Source: Coriaria nepalensis (Eukaryota > Streptophyta > Magnoliopsida > Cucurbitales > Coriariaceae). Taken from it: a DNA stretch of 64,000 nt. Under the pieces are notes generated by a model. The model was given only the letters and a program-made list of their open reading frames with translations. It had not been told where the DNA came from and searched no databases. The stretch is taken from assembly GCA_027186245.1 (NCBI GenBank), contig CP114483.1, forward strand, positions 5,714,001 through 5,778,000, given 5' to 3'. Both the position numbers and the translations under genes were made by a program. This document shows, piece by piece, positions 1-10,389 of this stretch (its first letter is position 1; each line of letters starts with the position of its first letter).

Positions 1-198
1 TCTGATATAGAGGATAGTACCAGCTGAAGGATATCGCTGGTAAGAACCGATTCTATTTTTTTAGCGTGAAACCATTAGTTTTGATGTTCAGTCGAAGATA
101 AGAGTAAAGTCTGTAAAGAATTAAATATGAGATGAAATCAAGGTTTAGGCATCTTACTAGGTTAGCAAAGTGTAAATAGGTTGAGGTTTATATGTCGA
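1..198. other. Unassigned AT-rich flank
   Basis: I see no coding sequence, repeat unit or element end here. It precedes the tandem repeat block and may belong to the same element, but nothing in the sequence shows this. Confidence 0.4.
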
Positions 199-726
199 GT
201 TAATGCCTGTAACATGCAAAGGGACGACGAATCAACGCCTTTAAGGGGCAAAGGGTCGACGGGTCGACGCCTTCAATGTACAAAGGGGTTGACGGGTCAA
301 CGCCTTTAATGTATGAAGCGGTCGACAGGTCGACACCTATAATATACAAAGGGGGTCGATGGGGTTGGCATTCTCAATGTGTAAAGGGTTGATGCATTCA
401 ATATATGAAGGGGTTGACGGGTCGATGTCTTCAATAGGAAAAGGGGCCGACTAGGTCACTGTCCTCAGTTTAAGAAATCAACCCGAGATCAAGAACTCGA
501 TCATGCTTTTATTTTTCTAGACCGAGAAATCGGTATGGACTGGGAACTTAGATCGAGGGACAGTATATGAGGTCTTGGTGTAGGAAAGAAGGAAAGTTCT
601 CAGTCTGGATCAGGAACCCAGGCCGAGAGTCATTATATTAAGTCTTGGTATGGGAAGGGAAATGGAAAGATGTCAGTCTAGGAAGAGTACTCAATCCGAA
701 AGTTCCATTGACCTATTACGTACGGA
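199..726. repeat. Tandem repeat copy 1 with internal 33-bp minisatellite
   Basis: First copy of a long tandem duplication; the second starts 528 bases on with the same words (GTTAATGCCTGTAACATG here, GTTAACGCCTGTAACATG there). Bases ~205-470 hold about eight degenerate ~33-bp units, each with GCCTTCAATG, then AAAGGGGT, then CGACGGGTCGAC or a variant. The rest (~470-705) is a different stretch with its own ~70-bp internal repeat: GGAACTTAG at 543 and GGAACCCAG at 613, each followed by a TATAT..GTCTTGGT block. Tat-like gypsy elements are known to carry such tandem arrays in their 3' untranslated region; assigning this block to one is inference. Confidence 0.8.
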
Positions 727-1189
727 GTTAACGCCTGTAACATGTAAAGGGTCAACGCCTTTAAGAGGCAAAGGGTCAGCGGGTTGATGCCTTCAATGTA
801 TGAAGGTGTCAACGGGTCGATACCTATAACATACAAAGGGGGGTCACTAGGGTTGACACCCTCAATCTGCAAATGGTCGACGGGTTAAAGCCTTCTATAA
901 ATGAAGGGGTCGATTGGTCGATGCCTTCAATGGGAAAAGGGGCCGACGAGGTCACTGCCTTAGTATAAGAAATCAACTTGTGACTAAGAACTTAGTCATG
1001 CTTTTATCTTTTTAGACCCGAGAACTCGGTCTGTACTAGGAACTCAAACTAAGGGATAGTATATGAGGTCTAGGTCTGGGAAATAAGGAAAGTTCTTGGT
1101 CTGGATTAGGAACCCAGACCGAGAGACATTATATTAGGTTTCAGTTTGGGAAGGGAAATGGAAAGCACCCTTGACCTATTGCATACGGG
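727..1189. repeat. Tandem repeat copy 2
   Basis: Second copy of the unit above, shorter by ~65 bases. It keeps the minisatellite part (~727-960) and the CATGCTTTTATCTTTTTAGA stretch (~987-1006), but lacks the segment between the last GGAAATGGAAAG and the CCATTGACCTATTACGTACGG found in copy 1. Divergence between the copies is visibly more than 10 percent, so the duplication is not recent. Confidence 0.75.
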
Positions 1190-1380
1190 GTTGACAGCCC
1201 AACGCCTCGACCTACTCGATGCCTTAAAACCTAAAAATAAGTCTACTAGGTCAAAGGGTCGATAGTCGATGGCTTGACGCCTCGATTACACTCAATGCCT
1301 TAAAGATGCAAGCCTTGATTACACTTGATGCCTTAAAGATGCAAAACACCACCTGGGGTCGACGGGGGTCGATGGCCTAT
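1190..1380. repeat. Partial third copy with 33-bp periodic units
   Basis: A third unit starts at the same point (GGGGTTGACAGCCCAACGCC) and then diverges. Two adjacent near-identical units start at 1284 and 1317 (GATTACACT..ATGCCTTAAAGATGC), a period of exactly 33, matching the minisatellite period in copies 1 and 2. It ends in GGGGTCGACGGGGGTCGATGG. Confidence 0.6.
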
Positions 1381-1429
1381 GAGTCTACGAGTGAAAGTCT
1401 GCCATAACAGCAACAGAGATTTGTTGAAT

Positions 1430-1449
1430 GATATATATATATATATATA
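1430..1449. repeat. (AT)n microsatellite
   Basis: About nine uninterrupted AT dinucleotides. Confidence 0.9.
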
Positions 1450-2029
1450 GGTAGACTGATTATGAATGACATAGATTTGATGATTTTCATGAGGTTTTTG
1501 TTTTGAAACTAATATAAGTATGTTCAATTGTATGATAAATTTAGGTTTGAATTGTATGAATTCTATGCGACTTTATGAAATTTCATTGTTGAAACCGTTT
1601 GACGATTTCCCAATAGGACTTGGTTAATTACGGGATTGCTTACCGATTTCCCAATAGGACTTGGTTAATTATTTTATCCAATGGACTGAATTTTGATGTA
1701 GTGTTAGTCACTCTACTGTATATTTGGATTAGATTAGTTAAAGATACAATAGATGATAAATATTGTACATATATAAGTTACATTTTTGTTGCTTTGTTTA
1801 GTACAAATTCATTTCGAAATAGACTGTTCGGACTGTAAGTACTAGTCTATGATGAATGAAAAGAACCTTCGAGTTTAGATATATTCCACATGATCCAACA
1901 GATAAAAGTAGGACAAGTTCTTGCTTGTGAGGGCCGCATAACCGTATATTCCTCACATACAGATTTCTAGGTGCTTTCATTTACATAGTTCTCATACCAG
2001 TTAAGGATTCAGTAAATCGGGTCATGACA
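1450..2029 (+). mobile_element. Possible LTR end of a gypsy-type element
   Basis: The stretch ends in CGGGTCATGACA at 2018-2029, the kind of ending common for plant Ty3/gypsy LTRs. It includes GAGGGCCGCATAACCG, also typical in style. No primer-binding site follows, and no start of the LTR can be fixed. Low confidence; it may be ordinary AT-rich filler. Confidence 0.25.
1603..1670. repeat. 40-bp tandem duplication
   Basis: The 28 bases CGATTTCCCAAT...GGTTAATTA at 1603-1630 recur without a change at 1643-1670, offset 40. A short recent slippage or unequal-exchange duplication. Confidence 0.85.
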
Positions 2030-3237
2030 CTTATTGGGCCTTGATGGGCTTTGGAAGTTTAGAAAATCATTGGAACATTAAATTACAAAAAATTTAGGAA
2101 TGTTAGGAATCTTTTTGGGAATTTGAATTTTTGGGTCATATGCATTTAAGATGATTGGACTGAATTTAATATGTTATAGAAGTTGTAAGATATTAAATTT
2201 AAAATGAATCAATTATTGGGTCAATTTATTAAACATTTAAGTGTATCTATTTGAAAATTTGAATGTGACATTTAAGATGTAAAATTCAGATTTTTATGAG
2301 TATTAAAATGACTTGAATGCTTTATGATTTGACTCTATAAATAATGCAATGTATTTGTAATTTGTTGAAAGAGTTTTTCAAATTATAAACACTTATAAAA
2401 TTTCCATATTCTTGACTTAGAAGGAGTTCTAATTTAAGATAAGATAAATCCAATAAGTATGAATTATTTCTTTAAATCTTGAAACTGTTCATGGTTTTAG
2501 ATAACTAATAATTTTGTTGATATCCTTAAAGTGATAAGGTTATATCAATATGAAAATGATTGAATCTTAAGAAAGTTTGCATAAGGATATTCCTTAAGTG
2601 TTAAGAAAAATATAATAATTAAAAGTTGTAGTTTCTCAAGAAAAATATTGACTATATAGATTTCCTTAAAGTGTTTTGGAAGTATCTAATAAAATAGTGG
2701 CGCTAGTCTATACACTAATCCATAAACATGATTTAATTGATTAAAAAGTTAATTGAACAAATCAATTATTGAAATTGCATTATAATATAGGTTGAATACA
2801 CATGACACATAGATTGCATTTAATGGATTAACATGCATGATTATTCAAGTGTTGAATGAGAACATGTGATGATGTATGCTTGAATGTTTCATATGTATTT
2901 TCTCATTACATTAAAAAGAATTAGAATCAGGCATACATGCATACATGCATTGATGAGACAATTAAAAATAAATCCCTTCTATGATTATATTAAGCTTGCA
3001 GACCATATAAGAAAGACTTATATGGTGCCTTCCCAAGCATTACTCTTAATTCAATACTAATATTTCATTTAATCGGTTATGGACATATAAGGGTTAATGA
3101 TTTATTAATATCTGAGTTATGTAGTTAATATATATTGCATTCGATGCAATGATAGCATGAGATGCTTGTGATTACCCTATTCCAACCATTCGGCCATAGA
3201 CACATATGGAATTGGTTCGAGTATTTGTTATGTCACA
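2030..3237 (+). mobile_element. Leader (5' untranslated region) of a copia-like element, fragment
   Basis: Non-coding. It matches in order the stretch downstream of the copia primer-binding site at 32903: shared blocks include TTAAGCTTGCAGACCATATAAG with ..GACTTATATGGTGCCTTCC (2990-3035), seen again as GTAAGCTATG..GTCTTACATAGTGCCTTCC (34088-34130) and GTAAGCCATG..CTTGCATGGTACCTTCC (37393-37430), and TTGTTATGTCACA (3225-3237 and 34305-34317). So three copies of one leader occur in the window. The 3' end is cut by a gypsy integrase fragment on the other strand. Confidence 0.5.
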
Positions 3238-3426
3238 TTTCTGTTCTGAAATCTCAATTATTTGTAAGTCCCCTGCTAGACGCTTATGTTCAGCCTTGAC
3301 ATGGTGACATGTCAGACACTTTTCTACAAACTGAACAACATCCTTCTTCCTTTCTGTCCATCAAAAGTGCTACTTCAAGTCCTTATACATCTTAGTTGCT
3401 TTTGGGTGTATATAGAATATGGGGTT
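3238..3426 (-). pseudogene. Ty3/gypsy integrase fragment (zinc-binding domain)
   Basis: Minus-strand translation gives the integrase H2C2 domain of Ty3/gypsy elements in order: a PxxTKMYKDLK helix, two stop codons where a conserved tryptophan-rich stretch should lie, then VVQFVEKCLTCHHVKAEHK with the CxxC pair, then an AGDLQIIEI tail like the start of the catalytic core. Only ~60 codons survive, with at least two stops. In the family this domain binds zinc and helps bring integrase onto DNA ends. It has no adjoining pol sequence, so it is a relic carried or trapped between the copia leader and the next fragment. Confidence 0.7.
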
Positions 3427-4469
3427 TAACATGGCTTGCATGGTTCTTAAATATTTTTAAGGTTTAGTTCTATCAATTGCAATGGCATTCAGTCATTAGT
3501 TGTGAAGTCATAGCCTAGAAAAGTGTATAGCTGAAGGTGATCAACCAACAATATTATCGCCTTATATGCAGCCTCTTAGCCTTGAGTAGGAGAGGCTCGA
3601 GTTAGATGGCAATCTGGCTTAAACGACCTAGAATCAGGTAGACCACCAATCAGCTAACTTTGATGCTCAATTGGCTAACCAAGATTGCCAAAGTAGTTTA
3701 CCAACCTTACTGACTATAACCCTTTCATGGTCGACCTCTAGCCTACATGTGTTTTTTACCATGGTAGGCCAAGCCACAGTTCAATCAACATCTTGATTGC
3801 TCAACTCCTCGAATGAATAGATGAAGAAAACAAACAGGTGGTAGCACATTCTGCCTGTCTAGTCGAATCCCTTAACATGAAAATGTTAAGCAAAAAATCT
3901 TCTTGAATATCAGGAGTTTTCTCGACTACATAATTGCCATGGAGGCCAACCAGGTGGAAATCCCCACTCCAATATCTCATGATATCAGTAGCATGTCAAG
4001 ACATCATATGTCGTACAACCCGTTAGTCATGTTTCCTCCACACGTAGTTGATCATCAATAGTAGTTGTACAATCCTAAATGGATGTTAGAAGGCAACAAT
4101 TGGCGAATCGGTCACCCCAGCATTTCAAACTAAACAAAGAAGACCAGCATTTAAAACTAAACAAAGAAGATGGAGGACATACCAATGTGGTACCACTGCC
4201 TCAGCCTAATCTATGGCCAATGAACAATGAACTAGCAACCGCTGCCTGCATGCTGACCATGACGTTTCTAGGGTCGACGAGCCATAAATGAATGTCCTAT
4301 TCATGCACCTCTACAACTGCTCTTAGTGGTCCTCCTCTACCAAGGCCTGTCAATCGCATATGGCTGCTAGCCGACCGAGAATAACTTGTAACCTTATACT
4401 TGATGTTTATGGTCCCACTATTCCCGAGGAGATTAACCTGGAACCATTCCCTCTTAAATACCAAGTTCT
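3427..4469 (+). other. Degenerate region upstream of a gypsy gag relic
   Basis: No clear domain. Plus-strand words such as EANQVEIPTP (from ~3938) and the proximity of the gag relic starting at ~4470 suggest the poorly conserved N-terminal half of the same gypsy gag. There are many stops. The 4079-4291 open stretch contains two copies of an ~18-base unit (AACTAAACAAAGAAGA at 4129 and 4157) and does not resemble a known protein. Confidence 0.35.
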
Positions 4470-4827
4470 ATATTTTACTCTATTCTCTAGAGACAATCCT
4501 GATCAATAAACCAATGAAAATGACACGTTATAAGTCTGACTCTTTCCCAATTCCTTGATTAGCTAGGCCTTTACTTGGTACTTAAGGTTGCTATCTAACT
4601 CTATAAGAACTTGGTAGGATATGCAGTAACATTTCCATGTTCTGTTTATCCCAATGAATGGGAGAATCGGATGAGGCTATCTTATTTTGGTTTGAATAAC
4701 TCAGAAATCAATATCATGTGGTACTGCCCGAGTAGGAGTTCGTCTATTTGGTCATCAATGATATGGGCATCAAGCTCCGGAAGAAATTCAAAGATATGGA
4801 ATTCAAGACTTTTTAATACTCTCTACT
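4470..4827 (+). pseudogene. Ty3/gypsy gag (capsid) fragment
   Basis: Plus strand, several frames and stops. The strongest piece at 4567-4614 reads AFTWYLRLLSNSIRTW, the retrotransposon gag signature (A..WY..L..SI.TW). It is followed at ~4736-4820 by EFVYLVINDMGIKLRKKF, which fits the C-terminal helix region of this gag type. Gag forms the virus-like particle of the element. Lesions include a stop directly after the conserved tryptophan and a frameshift before the last piece. Confidence 0.7.
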
Positions 4828-4920
4828 AAGTAACTTTGTGTAAAGATCTCTTAAAAGAAGAAGCCTTCCATAAAAGACCATCATCCAGCGCTTATTACCA
4901 AGAACCAATCTATGACCTAA

Positions 4921-5118
4921 AAGTGCATACCCAACCAGCCAATCAGGTTAAACCCAATGGATATACATTTTGTGAGATACAATATTATTTGTAAATATTA
5001 ACGACATTATTGTTTGTTCAATATTAGTAAAGGCATCCATCCACTTATCATGTTTATTAATTATGTTGGAAATAAGATCTTATATTTCATAAATACATAA
5101 AATATTAATTCAATGCAC
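4921..5118 (+). mobile_element. Copia LTR, 5' fragment
   Basis: Matches the first ~200 bases of the LTR at 19414: AAAGTGCATACCC, then a TTTGTGAGATACA block, then TATCATGTTTATTAAT and a GTTGGAA.TAA.ATCTTA block. It stops abruptly where gypsy integrase sequence begins, so it is a truncated LTR end. Confidence 0.6.
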
Positions 5119-5406
5119 GTCAAGATGAAAGATTTGGAAGGAGAACAAGCGCAAGGATTGGACGCCTTACTAGCTCATAAAAATAGAGTCATAAGAGCTT
5201 ATAATAAATAAATTAGGGAGTTACTCTTACTTGTCGGACATACTAGTGTGTCAAAGGTTTATGGAAAATGGGCTCCTATTTAGGAGGGGTCATTTCATGT
5301 GCAGCGGGTTTTTGATAACAATGCCTATTTGTTGGAAACCCTCGAAGGTGTGATGCAGTATAAACCCATTAATGGTTTTTACCTCAAGCATTATTTTTCG
5401 AAATAA
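5119..5406 (+). pseudogene. Ty3/gypsy integrase C-terminal (GPY/F-like) domain fragment
   Basis: From the ATG at 5125 the frame runs 94 codons to TAA at 5404-5406, with two internal stops (TAA 5209-5211, TAG 5281-5283) and no frameshift. It reads KNRVIRAYNK, then GKWAPI..EGSFHVQRVF, then NAYLLETLEG, ending KPINGFYLKHYF. This is the integrase C-terminal module that binds DNA and links core to chromodomain-like tails. The G-P-F/Y core appears as G-S-F. It could belong to the same gypsy copy as the gag at 4470-4827, separated by a copia LTR fragment. Confidence 0.75.
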
Positions 5407-5659
5407 TGTATTATTGTTTAATAAGCAACTCCTCGAATGAATGTATTATTGTTTTTATGCTAATTGATTAATGAAGTTATAATGGTTTCAAGTATCATTT
5501 ATTGAGTTGTATTATACTATGATTTCAAATGATGCATAGTGAAAGCAAAAGAATAAAGGTCTCATTAGAAATCTAAACACAATTTACCTCGTTGTCACTG
5601 AATCCGAGAGATTGTTGGAAGAGTTAAAGTGAACAAATGAGAATCACTAGTATTAAATG

Positions 5660-5758
5660 ACATAACATATCCATGCACAAAGGAACTTCTCCAACAAAAA
5701 TTTACATCGCCATCCTGACAAGATGTAAATAAGATTTAAAAGCGATTGGGTTTATTTC
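5660..5758 (+). pseudogene. End of a copia RNase H gene
   Basis: A degenerate stretch just before the LTR. It can be read as the C-terminal tail of copia RNase H: a CTKELLQQKF-like start, then a remnant of the K-M-G-I motif, then WNI-like codons (GTGGAATATT) directly before the LTR. The better preserved counterpart at 53787-53944 makes this reading likely. It holds stops and is partly unreadable. Confidence 0.5.
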
Positions 5759-5768
5759 AAGTGGAATA

Positions 5769-7373
5769 TTAAAAGTATAATGCCCATCAAGCCAATAGGG
5801 TATGACCTGATAGGGTCAAATACTTTGAAATCATTTAAAGTGACTCTATCCAAGGGTCACTAAAGGAATGAACCATTGGGCATGTGTTCACGTACGTGCA
5901 ATCTATAGGGTGATAAGATGGGATCTATCACCTCTATATTTGGGGGAAGATTCTTTGAATGATATAACTTATGCAATGAAGAAAATCTTAGATAAAGTAT
6001 TATGGTATGAAAAGAGTTTTTGTAAATCCATTGTCTAGTTGCATAAGGTCTCATATGATTCATAAGGATAGTCTAGTAGGGCTTAATAGTTAAACTAAGA
6101 TCTGGGACTATTTGGGGCCACGAATAGATGGAGGGATCAATTTGGTATGGTAATAGTCATTGACTTTCTTGTGGAGATTGGTAAGACATAGTACACAAGT
6201 AGCCTATACGCCTTCCTAGAGGCCAATGTGGGTCTTGTGGTTTGAATTCATTGATCATACAAATTGATCATACAAGATGATCATATTAACTGTTTGGCTT
6301 AAAAAGAGTTTTTAGGTCCAAATGGTCCATTCATTAGAATGGTTAAAATAAACAAGTTATTGTGGGGGCCACCTATCGGTGTTATGTTGAACCTATCCGA
6401 TCACACACATAAAGGATGATTGGATCTTACTTGAATTCTAAATTGGAGAATTTTGACTTGTCCATAATGAACTTAATTTAAAGAGTTAAATCATTAATTG
6501 GTATAACTTGTTAAGTTTAAGCATAGCCGCACTACAAGCATATCCAAAGTGTGATTTAGATTTAATTTGAAATTAAATAATTAATTAGAAAAATGTTAGA
6601 TTGACATAATAAATTTATTAAACAATGATTTGATGAATTTAAAGTCAAAGAATAATTTTCGAGTCAAGAGAAAGTCAGGTTGGTCATTACAGTATTAATG
6701 GGCTTAACGAGGCTCAAATGAAAAGGTTTAAATTAAATTATGTATTTTATCGGGTAAAACTTGACATTAAGATGGACTTTTGGAAAACTGAATACAAGTT
6801 AGAAGGGAATCAGGCCTTGGAGGTATTTCTTGGGCTTGACCGAAGAAAGAGTGTGCCCAATATAAAAGGGCACACTTCCATAGGGTTTCTCATTCTATTA
6901 TAGCCACCCACTTTAAGGAATAGAGAGATGAGAGCATTTTGAAAAGGTTCCTCTTTTCTTCTTCTAACTTCCACTCTAGGGTTTAATCTTAAGTGTTAAG
7001 ATCAAACCTATAAATCACTTGAGAGTTATTATCCATGTGCACTAGAGTTAGAGGTCGGGTTATGGCTTGAAACTCAAGGCAAGGCGGTGGCGACGGAGGT
7101 GCTAGGTGGCCAGTCGCACGACTTAGAAAAGAGTGAAGAACCATCTGATTCTTAGAGGACCCAAAGCTCAGTATAACTTTTATTCTCTTTTCTAAATATT
7201 TTCTTTTCATTTCTAGATTCTTTTAATTTAGAAATAAAAATGAGCTAGGATTCTAGGATATTATGAACATAACATGCTTCCTATGATCTTTATGTTTAAT
7301 AAGTCGGATATTCAGGTGCCACTTTTTAAAAATGGCATTCTACCCAAGATAAGTGAAGACTCACTGACTTACA
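5769..7373 (+). mobile_element. Copia LTR (type II), probably complete
   Basis: Begins TTAAAAGTATAATGCCCATC next to an RNase H tail (so this end is the 3' side of an element) and ends CTGACTTACA. TATA box TATAAAAG at 6861-6868; the ~500 bases beyond it are an R/U5-like transcribed region. Homologous LTR stretches lie at 27773-29279, 34970-36496 and 55606-56260, sharing for example TTGGGCATGTGTTCA, GGGATCTATCACC and AATAGATGGAGGGATCAATT. The sequence after the end (TTGTTTTACTC) is not a recognisable primer-binding site. Confidence 0.75.
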
Positions 7374-8460
7374 TTGTTTTACTCTACACGTATCTTCGGT
7401 TGAGAAAGAAAATGGGTCAAAGCATTAAAAAAACAACCTTGGGATAGCTGGAGCCACCAAGATGCAATCATTGAGGTCGTCGACACCCCAAAAATATGCA
7501 ATTAGGAATCCCTCGAGATTTCCTAATGTGAGATGTCGTGGTCTTTAAAACACCCACAACATCAATAACCTAGGTGAATCTCCGATGCTCCAGAAGGTTG
7601 ACATTCATGATGAAGATTGGCAGCAATGGAATGTGTTGAACAGACATTATGGGAAGATCCCTACTGACTGTGCTAAGAGCACAACACTCCTCTGAAACAT
7701 CCTCCGCCATAAACCGCTTTGGCCAGGAGATGCGGCTCTAGAATGGGTTGTAGACCAACGAAGAGCTTTCCTGATTTATGTCATAGAGAAACCATAAATA
7801 TGATTAGAATGAGAGCCTAGAACCACCGTTCGTAGCAAGCTCAATCCTATAACTTGACCGGCCTCCAACAAATCTTGATTTACCCTAACATAATGTAAGG
7901 AAATGTAAGTAAATATAGTATAGAACTATGAATAAAGCTCCTTCATTCATAGAGAAAATGGTCTAACTACCTGATCATCATAACCTCTTCAAATATAGCT
8001 TTAAATGAATGAAGCTAGACAGAACCTAGTACCTTGCGCCTAGGCAACAACAAGAGGAAGCAACTCCTTGGTGGTAGCTTAAGTAGGGACACATAGCATA
8101 AATCTACACACAATGATCAGCATGAAGGCCTCATGGTCATGATCCATAACCGTATCATCATCATCATGGAACATGCCCATGAAAGCCTAATAGGTGAATT
8201 ATCGTTCCTTAAAGAAGTGTTCTGTATAGCAAGCAAGTTGGCCAATTGTTTGAGGCCCTAAATCGGCAAGGCAGTGATGGTGGCATCATCGAGGATGGTG
8301 GCATCATCGAGGATGGTCACGTCATAAACCCATGTTTGAACATGAAGCAATTGCAGGACCTCAGCCAAAAGCTCATTGTATTAAAGGGTAAAAGCCTAAT
8401 ATTGAGTGAAACACGAGTGAAATTGAGTGAATCATTCTTTGAGTGAAACATGTGAGGGAG
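7374..8460 (+). other. Region between copia LTR and gypsy gag; no clear gene
   Basis: Probably contains the decayed leader of the copia copy, then the leader of the gypsy element that starts near 8.5 kb (GAGTGAAAC words at 8404, 8440 and GTGAGGGAGTGTGGTAAGG at 8450). The small plus-strand frames do not match a known family. A perfect 18-bp tandem pair (GATGGTGGCATCATCGAG) lies at 8276-8311 and continues partly into a third unit. Confidence 0.4.
8276..8311. repeat. 18-bp tandem repeat, two perfect units
   Basis: GATGGTGGCATCATCGAG occurs twice in a row, followed by GATGGTCACGTCAT, a decayed third unit. Confidence 0.85.
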
Positions 8461-8522
8461 TGTGGTAAGGTCCTTGCATTGTTTTTGTTTCTAACCTTAT
8501 TTTGCAGAAAAATAAAATGTCT

Positions 8523-9680
8523 CACAACAGTCATTAAGGTGATGTAGGAGTGGTTGATTCGACATTGTTTACTGACGCTATAGTGGGAGAGATGAGGTGT
8601 ATGATGCAGAGGGAGTTGGAGCATGTACACAAACGGTTGGATCAAATGAAGAATGTACATAAGGAATAGCGACAAGCGGCTCCTAATGCACATAGGAGGG
8701 AAAAAGTTCAACTTAGGGAAGTGAGGATGAAGGTGAGGAATATAATAAGGTTGGATTCGAAGAGGAAGATGATCGAAATTCAATGGGAAGTCCTAGGAGA
8801 TATGGGCAGTTTAGAAAAGCTAGGAATCGAGAAGACAATAATATGGGTAGCATTAAGATGAAGATTCCTTCTTTCTAAGGAAAAACTGATCATGAAGCTT
8901 ATCTTGAGTGGGAAAAGAAGATAGAGTTTGTGTTTGATTGTCATTACTATTCTGAGATTAAAAAGGTGAGGCTTACTATCGTTGAATTCATTGATTACTC
9001 TATTGTTTGGTGGGATCAATTAATGACAAATATTAGGAGAAATAGAGAACGTCCCATTGAGACATGAGTGGATTTGAAAACTGTGATGAGGAGACGGTTT
9101 GTGCCGAGCCATTATTATCAAGATATGTATCAAAAGCTACAAGGTATCACTCAAGGGAATCAGAGTGTTAAAGATTATTTTAAAGAGATGGAGGTTGCAA
9201 TGATAAGGGCAAACATAGAAGAAGCCACTATGGCTAGATTTTTGCATGAATTGAACTGAGAAATTCATGGTAAGGTAGAGATGCAACATTATGTGGAGTT
9301 GAAAGATCTGGTGCACATGACCATTAAAGTTGAACAACAAATCAAGAGGAGGGGTGGTATACGTACAACCCTTGGTTCGAGTTCTTCTCCTTGGAAGCCA
9401 AGCAATGCAAAGAAGGAGGAGAAGTTGGCTACAACAAGACCTAAGAGTGAACAAAAACTAGAGATGACCAATCATGCAAGGTAAAGTAGATTCTTCCACT
9501 AGTCGAAATCGTGATATTAAGTATTTTAAATGCTGGGGTAGGGGTCATATTGGAAGCCAATGTCTGAACAAAAGAGTTATGATGTTGCGCGAGAATGGTG
9601 AGATTGAGACTGCTGATGAAGATGAAAATGAATCTATGCCATCATTAGAGGATGTGGAAAATGAGGAGTTTGCTATATAA
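8523..9680 (+). pseudogene. Ty3/gypsy gag
   Basis: Several frames with stops, but colinear with plant Ty3/gypsy gag. A start region with MSHNSH; the capsid part from ~8843 (MGSIKMKIPSF, EAYLEWEKKIEFVFDC, IVWWDQL); the most intact block at 9068-9256 (VMRRRFVPSHYYQDMYQKL, VKDYFKEMEVAM, ARFLHELN); a basic S/K-rich linker; and a nucleocapsid zinc knuckle at ~9517-9566 reading YFKCWGRGHIGSQC. The first cysteine of the expected CxxCxxxxHxxxxC is tyrosine, so the knuckle is broken. Acidic tail follows (EDENESMPSLED). Gag packages element RNA in cytoplasmic particles. It is followed directly by the protease of the same element. Confidence 0.85.
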
Positions 9681-9739
9681 GGAGAATTGTTGGTGGCAAG
9701 AAGATGACTCAGTGCAATGAGAAAACATATTTCATACTA

Positions 9740-10300
9740 GATATCATGTTCAGAGCGAGGTATGTAGTGTGATTATTGATGTTGGGAGTTGTACTAATGT
9801 TGCTAGCACCACCTTGGTAGAAACATTAGGGCTTCCAACACTCAAGCATCCACGGCCATACAAGTTACAATGGTTGAATGATAGTGCGAGATGAAGGTAG
9901 AAAACCAAGTGTTAGTTTTAATCAGATTGTTAAATATGAAGATGAGGTCTTGTGTGATATAGTACCGATGCAAGCTGGGCACTTGTTGTTGGGGCGGCCA
10001 TGGCAGTTTGATAGACGAGTGACACATGTTGGGTGATGTAGTACCGATTACTCTTATTCCGATGACACCAAATCAGGTTTATGAAGATTAAGTGAGGTTG
10101 CAAAAAGAGAGTGATCAAAAGAAAGAGAGTAACAAAAGAAAATGAGTGAAAAGGAGAATGAAAATCAGAGGAAGGTTGAGAAAAGAGAGAGGAAAAGAAA
10201 AAAGTGATTAGACCATTGAGAGAAAAATAGAGAAGTAAAAAAAGAATTTATATGCAAGAGCGAGTGAGATAAGGAACACTTTCTTTTCAAGATAGCCAAT
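9740..10300 (+). pseudogene. Ty3/gypsy aspartic protease and charged linker
   Basis: Frames shift, but the retropepsin region is readable. IIDVGSCTNVAS at ~9773 is the active-site loop (the family usually has D-G/S-G-S, here D-V-G-S). GLPTLKHPRPYKLQWLN follows, then AGH.LLGRPWQFDRRVT near 9970-10025. Then comes a long purine-rich stretch (10080-10270) that encodes K/E/S-rich repeats, a known linker between protease and RT in this family. The enzyme would cleave the polyprotein; this copy cannot, because of stops and frameshifts. Confidence 0.75.
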
Positions 10301-10389
10301 GATTGTACTTTTGTATAAAGAGGCTCTTTTATACATTAACGAATTTGAATAAGTTTTGCCTAGTTTTTTTGTTTCTCTTTTGCAGGATT

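Noticed and set aside
8373..8783. 136-residue open frame on the minus strand
   Set aside because: Antisense of the gypsy gag start region; composition and lack of similarity indicate a shadow.
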